Shown piece after piece: positions 17,877 through 26,900 of a DNA stretch of 64,000 bases. The stretch lies in NCBI GenBank assembly GCA_019187105.1, contig JABAQM010000001.1, positions 1,922,001-1,986,000 on the forward strand, given 5' to 3'. A program made the position numbers and the translations under genes. Each line of letters starts with the position of its first letter. Position 1 is the first letter of the stretch. The notes beneath the pieces were generated by a model. That model did no database searches and had not been told where the DNA came from. It saw only the letters and a program-made list of their open reading frames with translations. Source of the DNA: Fimbriimonadaceae bacterium (GTDB lineage Bacteria > Armatimonadota > Fimbriimonadia > Fimbriimonadales > Fimbriimonadaceae).

Positions 17877-17926
17877 TGTGATCTACATCACACTTCGCCT
17901 CAAAATCCCCGCATATCCTGTAGCCA
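17877..17926 (+). promoter_or_regulatory. CRP/FNR-type site with a class II promoter
   Basis: TGTGA (17877-17881), six bases, TCACA (17888-17892) is an exact match to the CRP consensus. A plausible -10, TATCCT (17914-17919), implies a start near 17926. The site centre, 17884.5, is then 41.5 bases upstream, the class II activator position. No good -35 is present, as in activator-dependent promoters. A promoter towards purB on the other strand is the alternative. The regulator and the transcript are inferred. Confidence 0.55.
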
Positions 17927-18027
17927 ACTCCCGACCTCGGGAAGGAGGAACAAAACCCACGAGCTGAACTATCCAAGCCTATCACTCTCTCGCAATCGCC
18001 CCCGGTCACTCTCTCTCGGCCGGGGGT
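17926..18027 (+). ncRNA. Candidate small RNA downstream of the CRP-type promoter
   Basis: If transcription starts near 17926, the RNA opens with a short hairpin CCCG-ACCT-CGGG (17930-17941), then a single-stranded AAGGAGG (17942-17948) with no usable start codon at the right distance, and ends with CCCCCGG/CCGGGGG (17999-18005 and 18020-18026). The last hairpin is not followed by a T run, so termination is unsure. No open frame with coding bias is seen. It could also be the long leader of the sugar-nucleotide gene at 18221. This is a structural reading without a known family. Confidence 0.3.
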
Positions 18028-18220
18028 CGACTGTTGTGGATGCTCTGTGCAGTGTGAATGGCAATAATCATAACGTGACATTAGCTGGGCGGAACGCAAG
18101 GATGCATCGGATCGTCTGCCTCTTAACTGCGGAACCCTGGTACCATATGGGCGACAGCGGGGCAGCCAGGTTCACGAAGAGCATTGGCACCAGCATTCCG
18201 TTCGCCATGGAGTAGGCGAC
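18028..18220 (+). other. Upstream leader of the EpsC-like gene, no gene seen
   Basis: No coding bias and no known RNA family is recognised. An imperfect hairpin pairs AACCcTGG with CCAGGTT at about 18131-18175. GGAG eight bases before ATG 18221 is the ribosome site. A frame stays open through the region from about 17960 to 18213 but shows no third-position G+C preference. Confidence 0.4.
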
Positions 18221-20233
18221 ATGACAGGGGGATCGGTCATGAACGATTTGACAAGGTGGTTACATGGAATCAGGCGCTTGCCTCGCTCGCGCTGGATCCG
18301 GTTTGGAAAAGACCTAACCGGCGATATCATCGCAACCATACTCAGCCTCGCCTTAGCTGTAGGCATGGCCCACGCTTTCGACGTCGCCACAGACCTGTGG
18401 ATGTCGATGCTGCCAATTGGAATAGCGGCAATCGGCGTGACCGCAGTCCTCCATTATTTTTTCCGCGTCTACAGCGTCAATCCGCGTTATTTCGGGCTCC
18501 ACGACTTCCTTAATATCGCGCTCACCAGCGGCGTTGTCAGCATCGCCGTGCTTGGACTGACCCGCTATCAAACTCCCGATCAACCTTTCGCCAAGTCGTT
18601 CGAAGTTGCCGTGCTCTTTGGACTTGTCCAGACGTGCATTGCCGCTTCGCTACGGATCCTCAACCGGCGGCGCGCTTGGCAGCCTCGATTGGGAGGCATC
18701 GATTCGGACAGTCGCCTTCGCCGCACGATCATCGTGGGTGCGGGTGACGCCGGAGAAGCCCTGATTCGCGAAATCCAGCGGTCCAAGTCGCCGGGCTTCG
18801 TCGTCCTCGGGCTGGTCGATGATTTGGATGATCGCCGCGAGCAGCAGATTCATGGCAAGAAGGTTCTCGGCAAGGTAGCGGACCTCCCCTCATTGGTGGA
18901 GCAATATCACGTCGAAGAGATCGTGATCGCCATGCCGGAGGCGACCGGAAAGGATCTCCGTCGAATCATCGACATTTGCACGCCGACCGGCGCCAGAGTG
19001 CGAACCCTTCCGAGCGCCCTCTCGATCGTCTCGGGCACGCAACAGATATCGTCGTACCTTCGCGACATCGATATCGAGGACCTCCTCAAGCGGGAGCCCA
19101 TCCAGACCGATCTCAAGAGTATTTCGCAGTACCTGAGTGGCGAACGCGTCATGATAACCGGTGGCGGCGGGTCCATCGGTTCGGAACTCGCCCGCCAGAT
19201 CGCCTCGCTCTCCCCCGCTTGCCTCATTCTCGTTGGCAAAGGCGAGAACAGCCTGTACGAGATCGAGCAGGAACTGCTCCAAACCAATCGCTTTAGGCCG
19301 AAAACGATCGTCGCCGACGTTCGCGACTACGCCAGCATGGAGCGGGTGTTCAAGGAGCATGCGCCGACCGTGGTGTTCCATGCCGCCGCTCATAAGCACG
19401 TACCCCTCATGGAGTCCAATCCGATCGAGGCCATTCAGAACAACGTGCTTGGCACATGGCAGGTCGCAGATCTCTGCATTCGCTATGGCGTGAAGAAGAT
19501 GGTGCTCATTTCCAGCGATAAGGCCGTCCGGCCCTCTTCGATCATGGGCGCCACCAAGCGGGTCGGAGAAATGATCCTCGGTGGTCTTGCGCTACGCAGT
19601 GAAACTGAGTTCGCGATCGTGCGATTCGGAAATGTCATGGGCAGTCGCGGCAGCCTGATTCCGCTCCTCAAATCCCAGCTAAAGCGGGGCGGGCCACTGA
19701 CCATCACGCATCCGGACATGACCCGGTACTTCATGACAATTCCGGAGTCCGTCCAGCTCATCATCCAGGCCGGAGCCATGGGGGGCAGAAGCGAGATCTT
19801 CATTCTCGATATGGGTGAGCCTGTTCGCATCGTGGACCTTGCCCGGGACCTGATCCGCCTGCATGGCCTTGTTCCCGACGAGGACATCGAGATCATCTTT
19901 ACCGGCGTTCGGCCGGGTGAGAAGATGCACGAGGAGCTTGCCGGCGACACCGAGGAACTGGCGGCCAGCGACCATCCCAAAATACACGTCGTCGCTCACG
20001 GCAACCCCGTCGATTGGGTCAATTTGAAGGCGAAGCTCCACCATTTGCTCTTCCTCTGCGAATCTGGCAAGGGCCAGGAGGCGCATACCTACTTGATGGA
20101 GCTCGCCCTTGGAAAGTCGGGTGAACCGTTCGAGCATCCCGATCGGTGGCCCGACCATACCGGAATTCCTTCAGAGTTCTCGCCGGTGAAGAGCCCGCTT
20201 TTGACGTCAGAATCAGAACCGGAACGTACATGA
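18221..20233 (+). CDS. EpsC/CapD/WbpM-type UDP-sugar 4,6-dehydratase or epimerase
   Basis: This 670-residue membrane enzyme remodels a nucleotide sugar for surface polysaccharide. The N-terminus has about four helices (residues 25-150), then a CoA-binding-like Rossmann domain with VGAGDAGEALIREI near residue 170, then the SDR domain with ITGGGGSIGSELARQI near 310, AAHKHVPLME, the SSDKAVRP...MGATKR catalytic region and FGNVMGSRGSLIPLL. In this family the usual Tyr of YxxxK is replaced, and the present sequence has SSIMGATKR, consistent with Met. GGAG precedes ATG 18221. The 3' end overlaps the next gene as ATGA. No glycosyltransferase is adjacent, so the product polymer is unknown. Confidence 0.92.
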   Translation: MTGGSVMNDLTRWLHGIRRLPRSRWIRFGKDLTGDIIATILSLALAVGMAHAFDVATDLWMSMLPIGIAAIGVTAVLHYFFRVYSVNPRYFGLHDFLNIALTSGVVSIAVLGLTRYQTPDQPFAKSFEVAVLFGLVQTCIAASLRILNRRRAWQPRLGGIDSDSRLRRTIIVGAGDAGEALIREIQRSKSPGFVVLGLVDDLDDRREQQIHGKKVLGKVADLPSLVEQYHVEEIVIAMPEATGKDLRRIIDICTPTGARVRTLPSALSIVSGTQQISSYLRDIDIEDLLKREPIQTDLKSISQYLSGERVMITGGGGSIGSELARQIASLSPACLILVGKGENSLYEIEQELLQTNRFRPKTIVADVRDYASMERVFKEHAPTVVFHAAAHKHVPLMESNPIEAIQNNVLGTWQVADLCIRYGVKKMVLISSDKAVRPSSIMGATKRVGEMILGGLALRSETEFAIVRFGNVMGSRGSLIPLLKSQLKRGGPLTITHPDMTRYFMTIPESVQLIIQAGAMGGRSEIFILDMGEPVRIVDLARDLIRLHGLVPDEDIEIIFTGVRPGEKMHEELAGDTEELAASDHPKIHVVAHGNPVDWVNLKAKLHHLLFLCESGKGQEAHTYLMELALGKSGEPFEHPDRWPDHTGIPSEFSPVKSPLLTSESEPERT

Positions 20234-20694
20234 CACCGGCACTGAATTACCTCACCGTCCAAGACATCCTGTTCGCTCATTTCCGCATCGTGGGTCAGCC
20301 GATTCCCTTTCAGTACGACAAGCTGGAGGAGGCCACTTTCTGCCAGTACGGCTATGGAGGCAGCAGCGATTTGACCGGTCAGGCAGCAAACTTCGCGACG
20401 GGTTTTCGAAAACTTCAGCCTTTTGTAACCGCTAACCGGGCCGTCGGCTTTGTGGCGCTGCTTGCGTTCCTGGCCTGCAACGGAAAGGCAACGGGACTGA
20501 CCGACGACGACGCCCTTGATTGGTTTGAGACCGCAAGCGTAGCCTCATCCAAAGACGCCATCGACCAGGCCGTTACCGACGCCGATTCCCACGACAGGCC
20601 GACCGCACAGCAAGCTATTTTGGCGGTGATTGCGCGTTTTCCACGGTCAATCGAAGAGCTCGTGGCCGTTGAACGGCCCGTGTCGGCCACCTAG
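20230..20694 (+). CDS. Doc-fold (Fic/DOC) protein with a degenerate catalytic motif
   Basis: This 154-residue protein resembles the death-on-curing branch of the Fic family: it begins YLTVQDILFAHFRIVG, as in Doc (YLTLEEVLALH), and has the helix ending in KLQPFVTANRAVGFVALLAF, which aligns with the family motif HPFVDGNKRTA. Here His is Gln63, Asp-Gly is Thr67-Ala68 and Lys-Arg is Arg70-Ala71, while Pro64, Phe65 and Asn69 remain. Doc and Fic need that His and Gly to transfer phosphate or AMP, so this member is probably inactive as an enzyme. It starts within ATGA at the end of the EpsC-like gene, so it is translationally coupled, and no antitoxin is adjacent. Family assignment is by eye. Confidence 0.65.
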   Translation: MTPALNYLTVQDILFAHFRIVGQPIPFQYDKLEEATFCQYGYGGSSDLTGQAANFATGFRKLQPFVTANRAVGFVALLAFLACNGKATGLTDDDALDWFETASVASSKDAIDQAVTDADSHDRPTAQQAILAVIARFPRSIEELVAVERPVSAT

Positions 20695-21374
20695 CCTTCC
20701 GGGTTCAGCCGATAGCCGATCCGGGCATCGGTCAGGATCAGCGTTGGCGCATTGGGATCCCTTTCGAGCTTCTTTCGCAGGTACCCGATGTAGACGCGAA
20801 GATATTGAGGTTCGTCCACATAGGCGTCTCCCCAAACCTCGGTCAACAAATCTTCATGGGTCGCAACAACACCGTTGCGCCGAATCAACTGCGACAAGAG
20901 CTTGAATTCGGTTGGCGTCAGGCGCACTTCCTTTCCAAAGCGCCACACCTGGCGAGTGTTCATGTCGGCCCGGAAGTTGGAGCTTTCGTAAACAGGACTT
21001 TCGAGCGAAGCCTGCCTTGTCAAGCGCCGACCGACCGAGCGGATCCGGGCGACGAGCTCCATCAGGCCGAAAGGCTTTGTGATGTAGTCGTCGGCGCCGG
21101 CTTCGAGGCATGCCACCTTCAATCGCTCCTGGCTTCGGCCAGAGAGGACGATGATGGGCACGTCGGTCCAAGTCCTCAAGTGACGGATCATCGTCAGACC
21201 GTCGGTATCGGGCAAGCCGATGTCGGCTAACACCAAGTCGGGCTTCTGCTGCGTGATGAGTTCGACGCCCTCGGCCGCAGACGTAGCCTCCTCCACCACC
21301 ATGTTGTAGTGGGCTAAGCCAGTGCGTATAGTTTCCCGAATGTCGGGATCATCCTCTATCGAAAGAACCCTCAA
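20691..21374 (-). CDS. OmpR/KdpE-family response regulator, orphan
   Basis: This 227-residue two-component regulator has a receiver domain with IEDD, phospho-acceptor Asp51 in LVLADIGLPD, the Thr/Ser and Lys switch residues (LSGRS, KPFG) and a winged-helix OmpR/PhoB DNA-binding domain (LTPTEFKLLSQLIR...YLRVYIGYLRKKLE). The start is a TTG codon at 21374; a promoter whose start point falls about two bases upstream makes the message nearly leaderless. No histidine kinase is adjacent. KdpE-like sequence is noted but no kdp genes are present, so the target is unknown. It converges with the Doc-like gene on a shared CTAG. Confidence 0.92.
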   Translation of the reverse strand: MRVLSIEDDPDIRETIRTGLAHYNMVVEEATSAAEGVELITQQKPDLVLADIGLPDTDGLTMIRHLRTWTDVPIIVLSGRSQERLKVACLEAGADDYITKPFGLMELVARIRSVGRRLTRQASLESPVYESSNFRADMNTRQVWRFGKEVRLTPTEFKLLSQLIRRNGVVATHEDLLTEVWGDAYVDEPQYLRVYIGYLRKKLERDPNAPTLILTDARIGYRLNPEG

Positions 21375-21375
21375 T

Positions 21376-21411
21376 CGCCACTAGAATATACGGTGCCTTT
21401 TCACCGTACAA
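21376..21411 (-). promoter_or_regulatory. Response-regulator promoter with palindromic operator
   Basis: Read on the minus strand, TTGTAC (plus 21406-21411) is 17 bases from TATTCT (plus 21383-21388), a good -35/-10 pair. Filling the spacer is the perfect inverted repeat TACGGTG, six bases, CACCGTA (plus 21389-21408). Autoregulation by a dimer binding here is plausible but not shown. Confidence 0.55.
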
Positions 21412-21443
21412 CCCAATTATGGCATTGAAGTAAGCGGTAGGAA

Positions 21444-22637
21444 CTACAAAAAAGGCTCGTACGAGATCGGAGCGGTCGTAGTGGGGATGAGAGGCGGCCG
21501 CACTGACTGGTCCTCCCAACCGTAGAGGACCGATCCTGCGGCGCTACATATCCTGCCCTGACAGGCACCCATCCCAAGCCGGTGGTAGAGCTTGGCTTCG
21601 CGCATCGACGCGCAACCCCTGACCTCGCCACACGTCACGTTCTCACATCGGCAGATCACCTCAGCGTCGCCCGCCAACCTCCTGACCTCGGGCCGGATTC
21701 GAAATGTCCGCGCCAAGGCGATCGCGTAATCCCTGTGTTTGGCCAGTGAGTTGGTGATTGGCTGCTCGCCGACGGCTGCTCCACCCGCAACCCGACCTTC
21801 TTCAATGGACTTCTCAACACCACCGATGCCGGTGCACTCGCCAGCCGCCCAAATTTGGTCGGCCGAGGTTGCCAAATCGTCCGCCACGACAATTCCTTCA
21901 CGGGTGACCTCGACGCCAAGCAGCTGCGCCAAGTCGGTGTTAGGTACCAGCCCCCAAGAGCAGGCAAGCCAATCGACTTCCAGCTTTTTGAAACTATCGC
22001 CGTCTGTGAGCTCGATCGATAGAAGGTCCCGCTGGCCCCTGGCTGAGGTGACCCACCAGCCAAGCTTCATGCGGCTTGGCGAGAGCAGTCTGCAGAACTC
22101 CAACGCCTGTCGGCGTCTTTCGGCAGACGCCATGGCATGCAGGCCGAACTTCGCGAGTGCCAGTGCAGGCAGCTGTTCGATCACGGCTACAACTTCCGCG
22201 CCTTGCTCGACTGCATGCGCCGCAACCGCGAACCGCAGCGGACCCGTCCCAGCTATCGCAATCCGCTTGCCTCTCAAATCCAATCCCGCCTTTGACAAGG
22301 CTTGCAGTCCCCCAACCCCAACCACGCGGGGCAACGTCCAACCGGGAAACGGAAGGAATAGCTCCCTCGCGCCGGTTGCCAGAATCAGTCGCTGCCATCT
22401 GAGCTCTGTCGTCGAAAGCCCCGCGAGCCACAGCGAGCGTCCGAAGGCGTCGATGACGGAGTGGCCACCAACGACCTCGATTCTGGGATCGACCGGAAGG
22501 TCGGCTCCTCGCCAGATTTGCCCGCCCGGTGAAGCGTTCTCATCGATAAGGGTGACCTGGCAACCGGCCTGGCAGGCGACCTCAGCCGCAGCCAAGCCCG
22601 CGGGACCGGCGCCGACGATGACGAGGTCACGTTCCAT
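21444..22637 (-). CDS. FAD/NAD-dependent dehydrogenase subunit with Bfd-like cluster end
   Basis: This 397-residue flavoprotein starts MERDLVIVGAGPAGLAAAE, a Rossmann GxGxxG, with a second dinucleotide motif IAIAGTGPLRFAVAAHAVEQ near residue 143. The C-terminus has ICRCENVTCGEV and later GMGACQGRIC, four cysteines in a Bfd-like [2Fe-2S] pattern. The combination with the two upstream genes matches the B subunit of the HcnABC/opine oxidase/hydroxyproline dehydrogenase type. It overlaps the small ferredoxin-like gene by 11 bases. An ATG 39 bases upstream is possible but lacks the family N-terminus. Confidence 0.88.
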   Translation of the reverse strand: MERDLVIVGAGPAGLAAAEVACQAGCQVTLIDENASPGGQIWRGADLPVDPRIEVVGGHSVIDAFGRSLWLAGLSTTELRWQRLILATGARELFLPFPGWTLPRVVGVGGLQALSKAGLDLRGKRIAIAGTGPLRFAVAAHAVEQGAEVVAVIEQLPALALAKFGLHAMASAERRRQALEFCRLLSPSRMKLGWWVTSARGQRDLLSIELTDGDSFKKLEVDWLACSWGLVPNTDLAQLLGVEVTREGIVVADDLATSADQIWAAGECTGIGGVEKSIEEGRVAGGAAVGEQPITNSLAKHRDYAIALARTFRIRPEVRRLAGDAEVICRCENVTCGEVRGCASMREAKLYHRLGMGACQGRICSAAGSVLYGWEDQSVRPPLIPTTTAPISYEPFL

Positions 22638-22881
22638 CGGCAGGTTCGACACGCATCCCCGAGGTGACGGGTACAAGGCACGTCCGCAGGTAGGGGACGC
22701 CGTCGACAGTCGCCCGGCACTCCATGCAACTGCCCATTCCGCAGATCGGCCCCCTTGAATGACCCGCGTGGTCTTCGCGAAATTCGGCGACCCCGGAATT
22801 CAGGATCGCGGCTGCGACGCTCTGGCCCTCGAACGCCTCGATCGGCTCGCCCTTCCAGTAGATGGTGACCGCCTCAGGCAA
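22627..22881 (-). CDS. (2Fe-2S)-binding small subunit of flavin dehydrogenase
   Basis: This 84-residue protein has a ferredoxin-type cluster motif CGMGSCMECRATVDGVPYLR followed by TC (four conserved cysteines). It corresponds to the small A subunit of three-part amino-acid/opine/HCN dehydrogenases, which relays electrons between the two flavin subunits. The start chosen is a TTG at 22881 that overlaps the upstream stop by eight bases; a reading from ATG 22938 is open but overlaps by 65 bases, and the extra 19 residues look non-coding. Substrate is unknown. Confidence 0.8.
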   Translation of the reverse strand: MPEAVTIYWKGEPIEAFEGQSVAAAILNSGVAEFREDHAGHSRGPICGMGSCMECRATVDGVPYLRTCLVPVTSGMRVEPADGT

Positions 22882-23965
22882 GGGCAACCCCCCTGGGCAG
22901 AAAAGGCTTAGGGTCGATTTCACACGTGACGCCGGCAAGGTGGTGGGCTACGAGCCTCGCGGTTGCCGTAGCGGTTGTGATTCCCAGCCCTTCGTGTCCA
23001 GTCGCGACCACGACATTCGGGTTGTCTGCCAGCGGTCCGATGCGCGGCAATCCGTCTGCGGTCGTGGGGCGAAATCCCGTCCAGCATCTAAGAATCGGAA
23101 AGACGCCAAGCGCCGGCACGAACTGCCTAGCCCGATCCAGCATCCGGGCGAGCAGGGGCCGGTCGATATCCCGGTCGGTTTGGCCGAATTGGCGGCTCGA
23201 GCCGATCAGGACCTGTCCCGTCGCTCGGGGCTGAATGTTAAACGCCACCGAGTCTTCGTCGCTCCCATGGGCCGATCGCATGTACCCCAGTTCAACTATC
23301 TGGCGTGATGAGATTCGATAGCCCCGTGGCGTGATCGCAAGGTGCCCCTTGCGGGGACGCATGCCCAAGCCGCTAAGGAACCGCGGTGAGCCGTTTCCAG
23401 CGGCTATGACAATCCGCTCGGCTTCGATGAGACCCGAGTCCGTTCTGACCCCCCGTTCTTCGATTGAGGTCGCTGCCAGCGGTATCCGGTCGAGCCCGGC
23501 GCAAGCCCATGTTGCCGCCGCTGGGGCGTAGACCACAGCGTCGTCAGGAACCCATACGCCGCCGACCAGGGATCGAGACAGCATCGGCTCTTCCATCCGC
23601 AGGCGGTCGCGGTCCCACACTTCGGCCCGGACCCCACCTTCGGCCATCGCTTCCACCTTCGCGGCGAGCAAAGGACGGTCCGCTTCCTCGGCCACCCACA
23701 GGGTGCCGGTCGGTCTGAATTCCACCGTATTCGGCAACTTTTCCGCCAAGTCTCTCCAGAGCCGCAGGGAATAAGCGGTGAGCGAAAGCTGCGTGGCGGA
23801 GTCATCGAGAGCAACCAGATGCCCCATGCCTTCGGCAGTGACGCCGGTGCCTGGCGGCTGGGGGTCGATCACGACGACCTCCATCCCCGCCGATTGCAGC
23901 TCGCGGGCGATCAGACTGCCGACGATTCCCGCCCCAATGATGGCGACGTCCTTCTTGGCGATCAC
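22874..23965 (-). CDS. DAO-family flavin oxidoreductase subunit
   Basis: This 363-residue protein begins VIAKKDVAIIGAGIVGSLIA, a glycine-rich FAD-binding loop, and has a DAO-type end (GLGITTATATARLVAHHLAG). It matches the catalytic flavin subunit of three-component dye-linked or cytochrome-linked dehydrogenases acting on amino acids such as proline, hydroxyproline, glycine or opines. The GTG start overlaps the stop of the rhamnosidase gene as GTGA, so both are translated from the same message. Upstream frames to 24157 exist but lie inside the rhamnosidase and are rejected. Substrate is not shown by sequence alone. Confidence 0.86.
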   Translation of the reverse strand: MIAKKDVAIIGAGIVGSLIARELQSAGMEVVVIDPQPPGTGVTAEGMGHLVALDDSATQLSLTAYSLRLWRDLAEKLPNTVEFRPTGTLWVAEEADRPLLAAKVEAMAEGGVRAEVWDRDRLRMEEPMLSRSLVGGVWVPDDAVVYAPAAATWACAGLDRIPLAATSIEERGVRTDSGLIEAERIVIAAGNGSPRFLSGLGMRPRKGHLAITPRGYRISSRQIVELGYMRSAHGSDEDSVAFNIQPRATGQVLIGSSRQFGQTDRDIDRPLLARMLDRARQFVPALGVFPILRCWTGFRPTTADGLPRIGPLADNPNVVVATGHEGLGITTATATARLVAHHLAGVTCEIDPKPFLPRGVALA

Positions 23966-26900
23966 TTTAGGGGCCACTTGACACGGACGGCATATGTGCC
24001 TGGGGGCGCCTCTGCGGCCAAGACTCCGTTCACCGTTCGCCAAGCGAGTCCACTGCTTTCGACGACGCTTGTAACCTTGGTCGGAAGGGCAATGGTAGCC
24101 ACCGAGTTGGACGGAACGGTGAACTCGATCCTCCATTCGCCGCCGGTCAGTTCCCAACTGCAGGCGACCTCACCCAAACGGGTTGGCCAGCGACCCTTTG
24201 CCCAAGAGAGGCCACCTTCGGGAATGGGGGCGATTCGAAATCTGCGGTTGGTGATGGGACCATCGAGGGCTATCCCAGCGACGTGCTCCATCATAAACTC
24301 GGCTACCGCTCCGATCGCGTAGTGGTTGAAGGAATTCATTCCAGGGTTTTGGAAGCCACGGCCGGCGACCCACCCGTCCCAACGCTCCCAAATGGTCGTC
24401 GCGCCTTGGTCCACCGAGTAGAGCCAGCTAGGGAACCGTCTGGACGTGAGAAGTTGGAATGCCTCCTTTGCGAGGCCGTGACGCACGAGCTGGTGCATCA
24501 TGGGCACGGTCGATACGAATCCGGTGCTGATGCGGCCGTCGTATCGGTCGATTGCCGCTTTGAGCTTTGCCGCCATCTTGACTCGCACATCGGGCGAGAG
24601 CTGGAGTATGGCCAAACATAGGCCATAGCCAGACTGGGTGTCGCCCTTTACGGTCCCATCGTCAGACACGAAGTTCGCGAGGATTGCTCCGTTGATCTCC
24701 TCATATCGTGCGCGGTATTCGGCCGCCTCGGGACGGCCAAGCGCCTCGGCCATCTGGCTCACCATGCGCGTCGATTGGGCAAACATCAGGCTGGCAAATA
24801 GCTCGTTGGGAATCGAACCGCCCTCCTTTGGATAGCCCTCGGCAATCAAGGTGTCGCCGTTCAGCCAGTCGTTGTAGTCGTTGCCTCGACTTTTGCGCCA
24901 GATGTGGTCGGGGTTGTTCTTGGCGATCCAGTCGACCCACCGTTTGGCGCTGTCGAAATGCCGCTCGAGCAGTCGCCGATTCCCATAGTGCTCATAAACG
25001 CGCCACGGCACGATCACGCCGGCGTCGCCCCATGCCGGCACGCCGGTAAAGCTTCCGGGATTGTGGGACGGGGCCAAATGAGGCGCCACGTCTGGGTAAC
25101 GGCCATCCGGCAACTGGGCATCGCGCATATCCGCCGACCACTTTTCCAGAAAGTTCTCGACGTCAGACAGATAGGCGGCTGACCGGGCGAAAACCTGGAT
25201 GTCGCCGGTCCATCCCAGGCGTTCGTCGCGCTGTGGACAGTCGGTCGGCACGGCGAGAAGATTGGAGCGCAAGGTCCATCCGATGTTCGACCAGAGCTGA
25301 TTCAGCCGATCGTTGCTGCACACGAAGCTTGCGGTCTCCTCGGGCATGCTTGAGAACACAATTCCGGTCGCATCCTGAATCTGCTCGGCCCCGATTCCGC
25401 TAACCTCGGCATACCGGAAGCCGTGGAAGGTGAAAATGGGTTCGTAGACCTGGCCCGTCTCACCGGTGGCGGTGACCGTATCGGTAGCCGGTACTCCACG
25501 AAGATTCTCGACGTAGATCGAACCGTCAGGCAGCAGCATTTCCGAATGCCGGATTTTCACCATCGTCCCGGCTGGCGCCGAGAACTTGAGGCGGACCACT
25601 CCGGCGAAGTTCTGGCCGAAATCGAGGATCACCCGGTCGGTGTCGAGCGTGGTTTTCTTCCTGAGTGGCAGTTCTCGTTCGATGCGTACCGGGTCCTGTG
25701 GCTGCATCACGATGGGTTCCTTCGCTCGGGTCACGGATCGAACGCGGTCCCACGTTCCCGAGGTCCATTCGGGAACCTTGGCCGGCTCGAACGTTTCACC
25801 ATCGAGGTTGTCGGTGAGCCGGTAAGGGCCATCGGTAAGGCATTGCCACGACCCATCGGTTACGACGACTTCGGTGTCGCCGTTTTCATATTCGAGATGG
25901 AGTTGGGCCAGTAAGCCAAGCCGATCGCCGTACACGTAGCGGTAAAGGCCGGTTCCCGTCAGCATTTGAGCCATGCCGATCCGACCGGCATACCAGCCGT
26001 CTCCCATGTAAAACCCGAGGACGTGGCGCCCTGGCGACAGGTCGAGGTCGTAGGCCTGGGCAAGGAGCCGCTTGCGGAAATCCGTCCACTCCGGCGCGAG
26101 TCTCTCATTGCCCAGGAGCTTGCCATTCAAAAGCGGCTGGTAAACGCCGTGAGCGGTTGCATAAAGGGTCGCCCTAGCCAACCCGGGTTTCACTTCGAAA
26201 GCCTTCCGGAAGACCGGAGAAGCGTGAGCCTCGCCATTCAGCGGGCCGTGGGATTCGAGGTCGCCGTCGACAAGATAGCGGCGACCGTACGCAACGGTTT
26301 CAATCGAGTCGGAGGCGGTTACGGCCTTGTCTCGAGACAACAGGTCTCCGCCGTTGCGCACCTCCATTTCGGCCAGGGCAAGACCGTGTTCTTTCTCCTT
26401 GCGAGAAGCGAGCTTGGTCACCCTTAGCCGCACGTGCCTTCCTTTCACAGCGGATCCCCTTAGGACGACCGGCTTGTCGGGACGAGGAAAGTCGGAGGCG
26501 GTGCCATCGTAAAAGACCGTGGGTGCGCTGAAGGAGGGGTCGGATGCGATTTCAATCACGAACCGCACGGGAAACAGAAACCCCGTGTAGGTGTCGGGCC
26601 AGTCATAAGGTTTGGCGGGATACAAGGTCACCGAGTCGATCGTTTGCGCTTTCCCGAGGTCGATTGCCACCCACTTCTCAATGTCTCCGCTGCCGACCAT
26701 CTCAGTGTGGAATCCATTGCGGGCCGCTTGCGGCTTGGGCCGGTCGCTCGGCGCCTCGATCCACGATGCCTTCCAATCCTTGCCGGAGAGCAGCCCGGTC
26801 CGCCAGCGGTGTACGGCGCTCCATTCGGTGGGCACTGCGCCCAACCAGAGCCGGAGCCGCCAAAAGGTCTCCTGATCGGATTTGAGGGGCTTCCCTTCAT

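Noticed and set aside
18080-18180. A possible cyclic-di-GMP-type riboswitch
   Set aside because: Only ACGCAA resembles the consensus; the core pairing and the tetraloop receptor are missing.
17962-18215. A long open frame from CTG near 17960 to TAG near 18213
   Set aside because: No third-position G+C bias and no family-like sequence; it crosses an inverted repeat, so it is probably open by chance.
21444-23965. Identification as hydrogen cyanide synthase HcnABC
   Set aside because: The same three-subunit layout serves several amino-acid and opine dehydrogenases; nothing visible favours HCN production.
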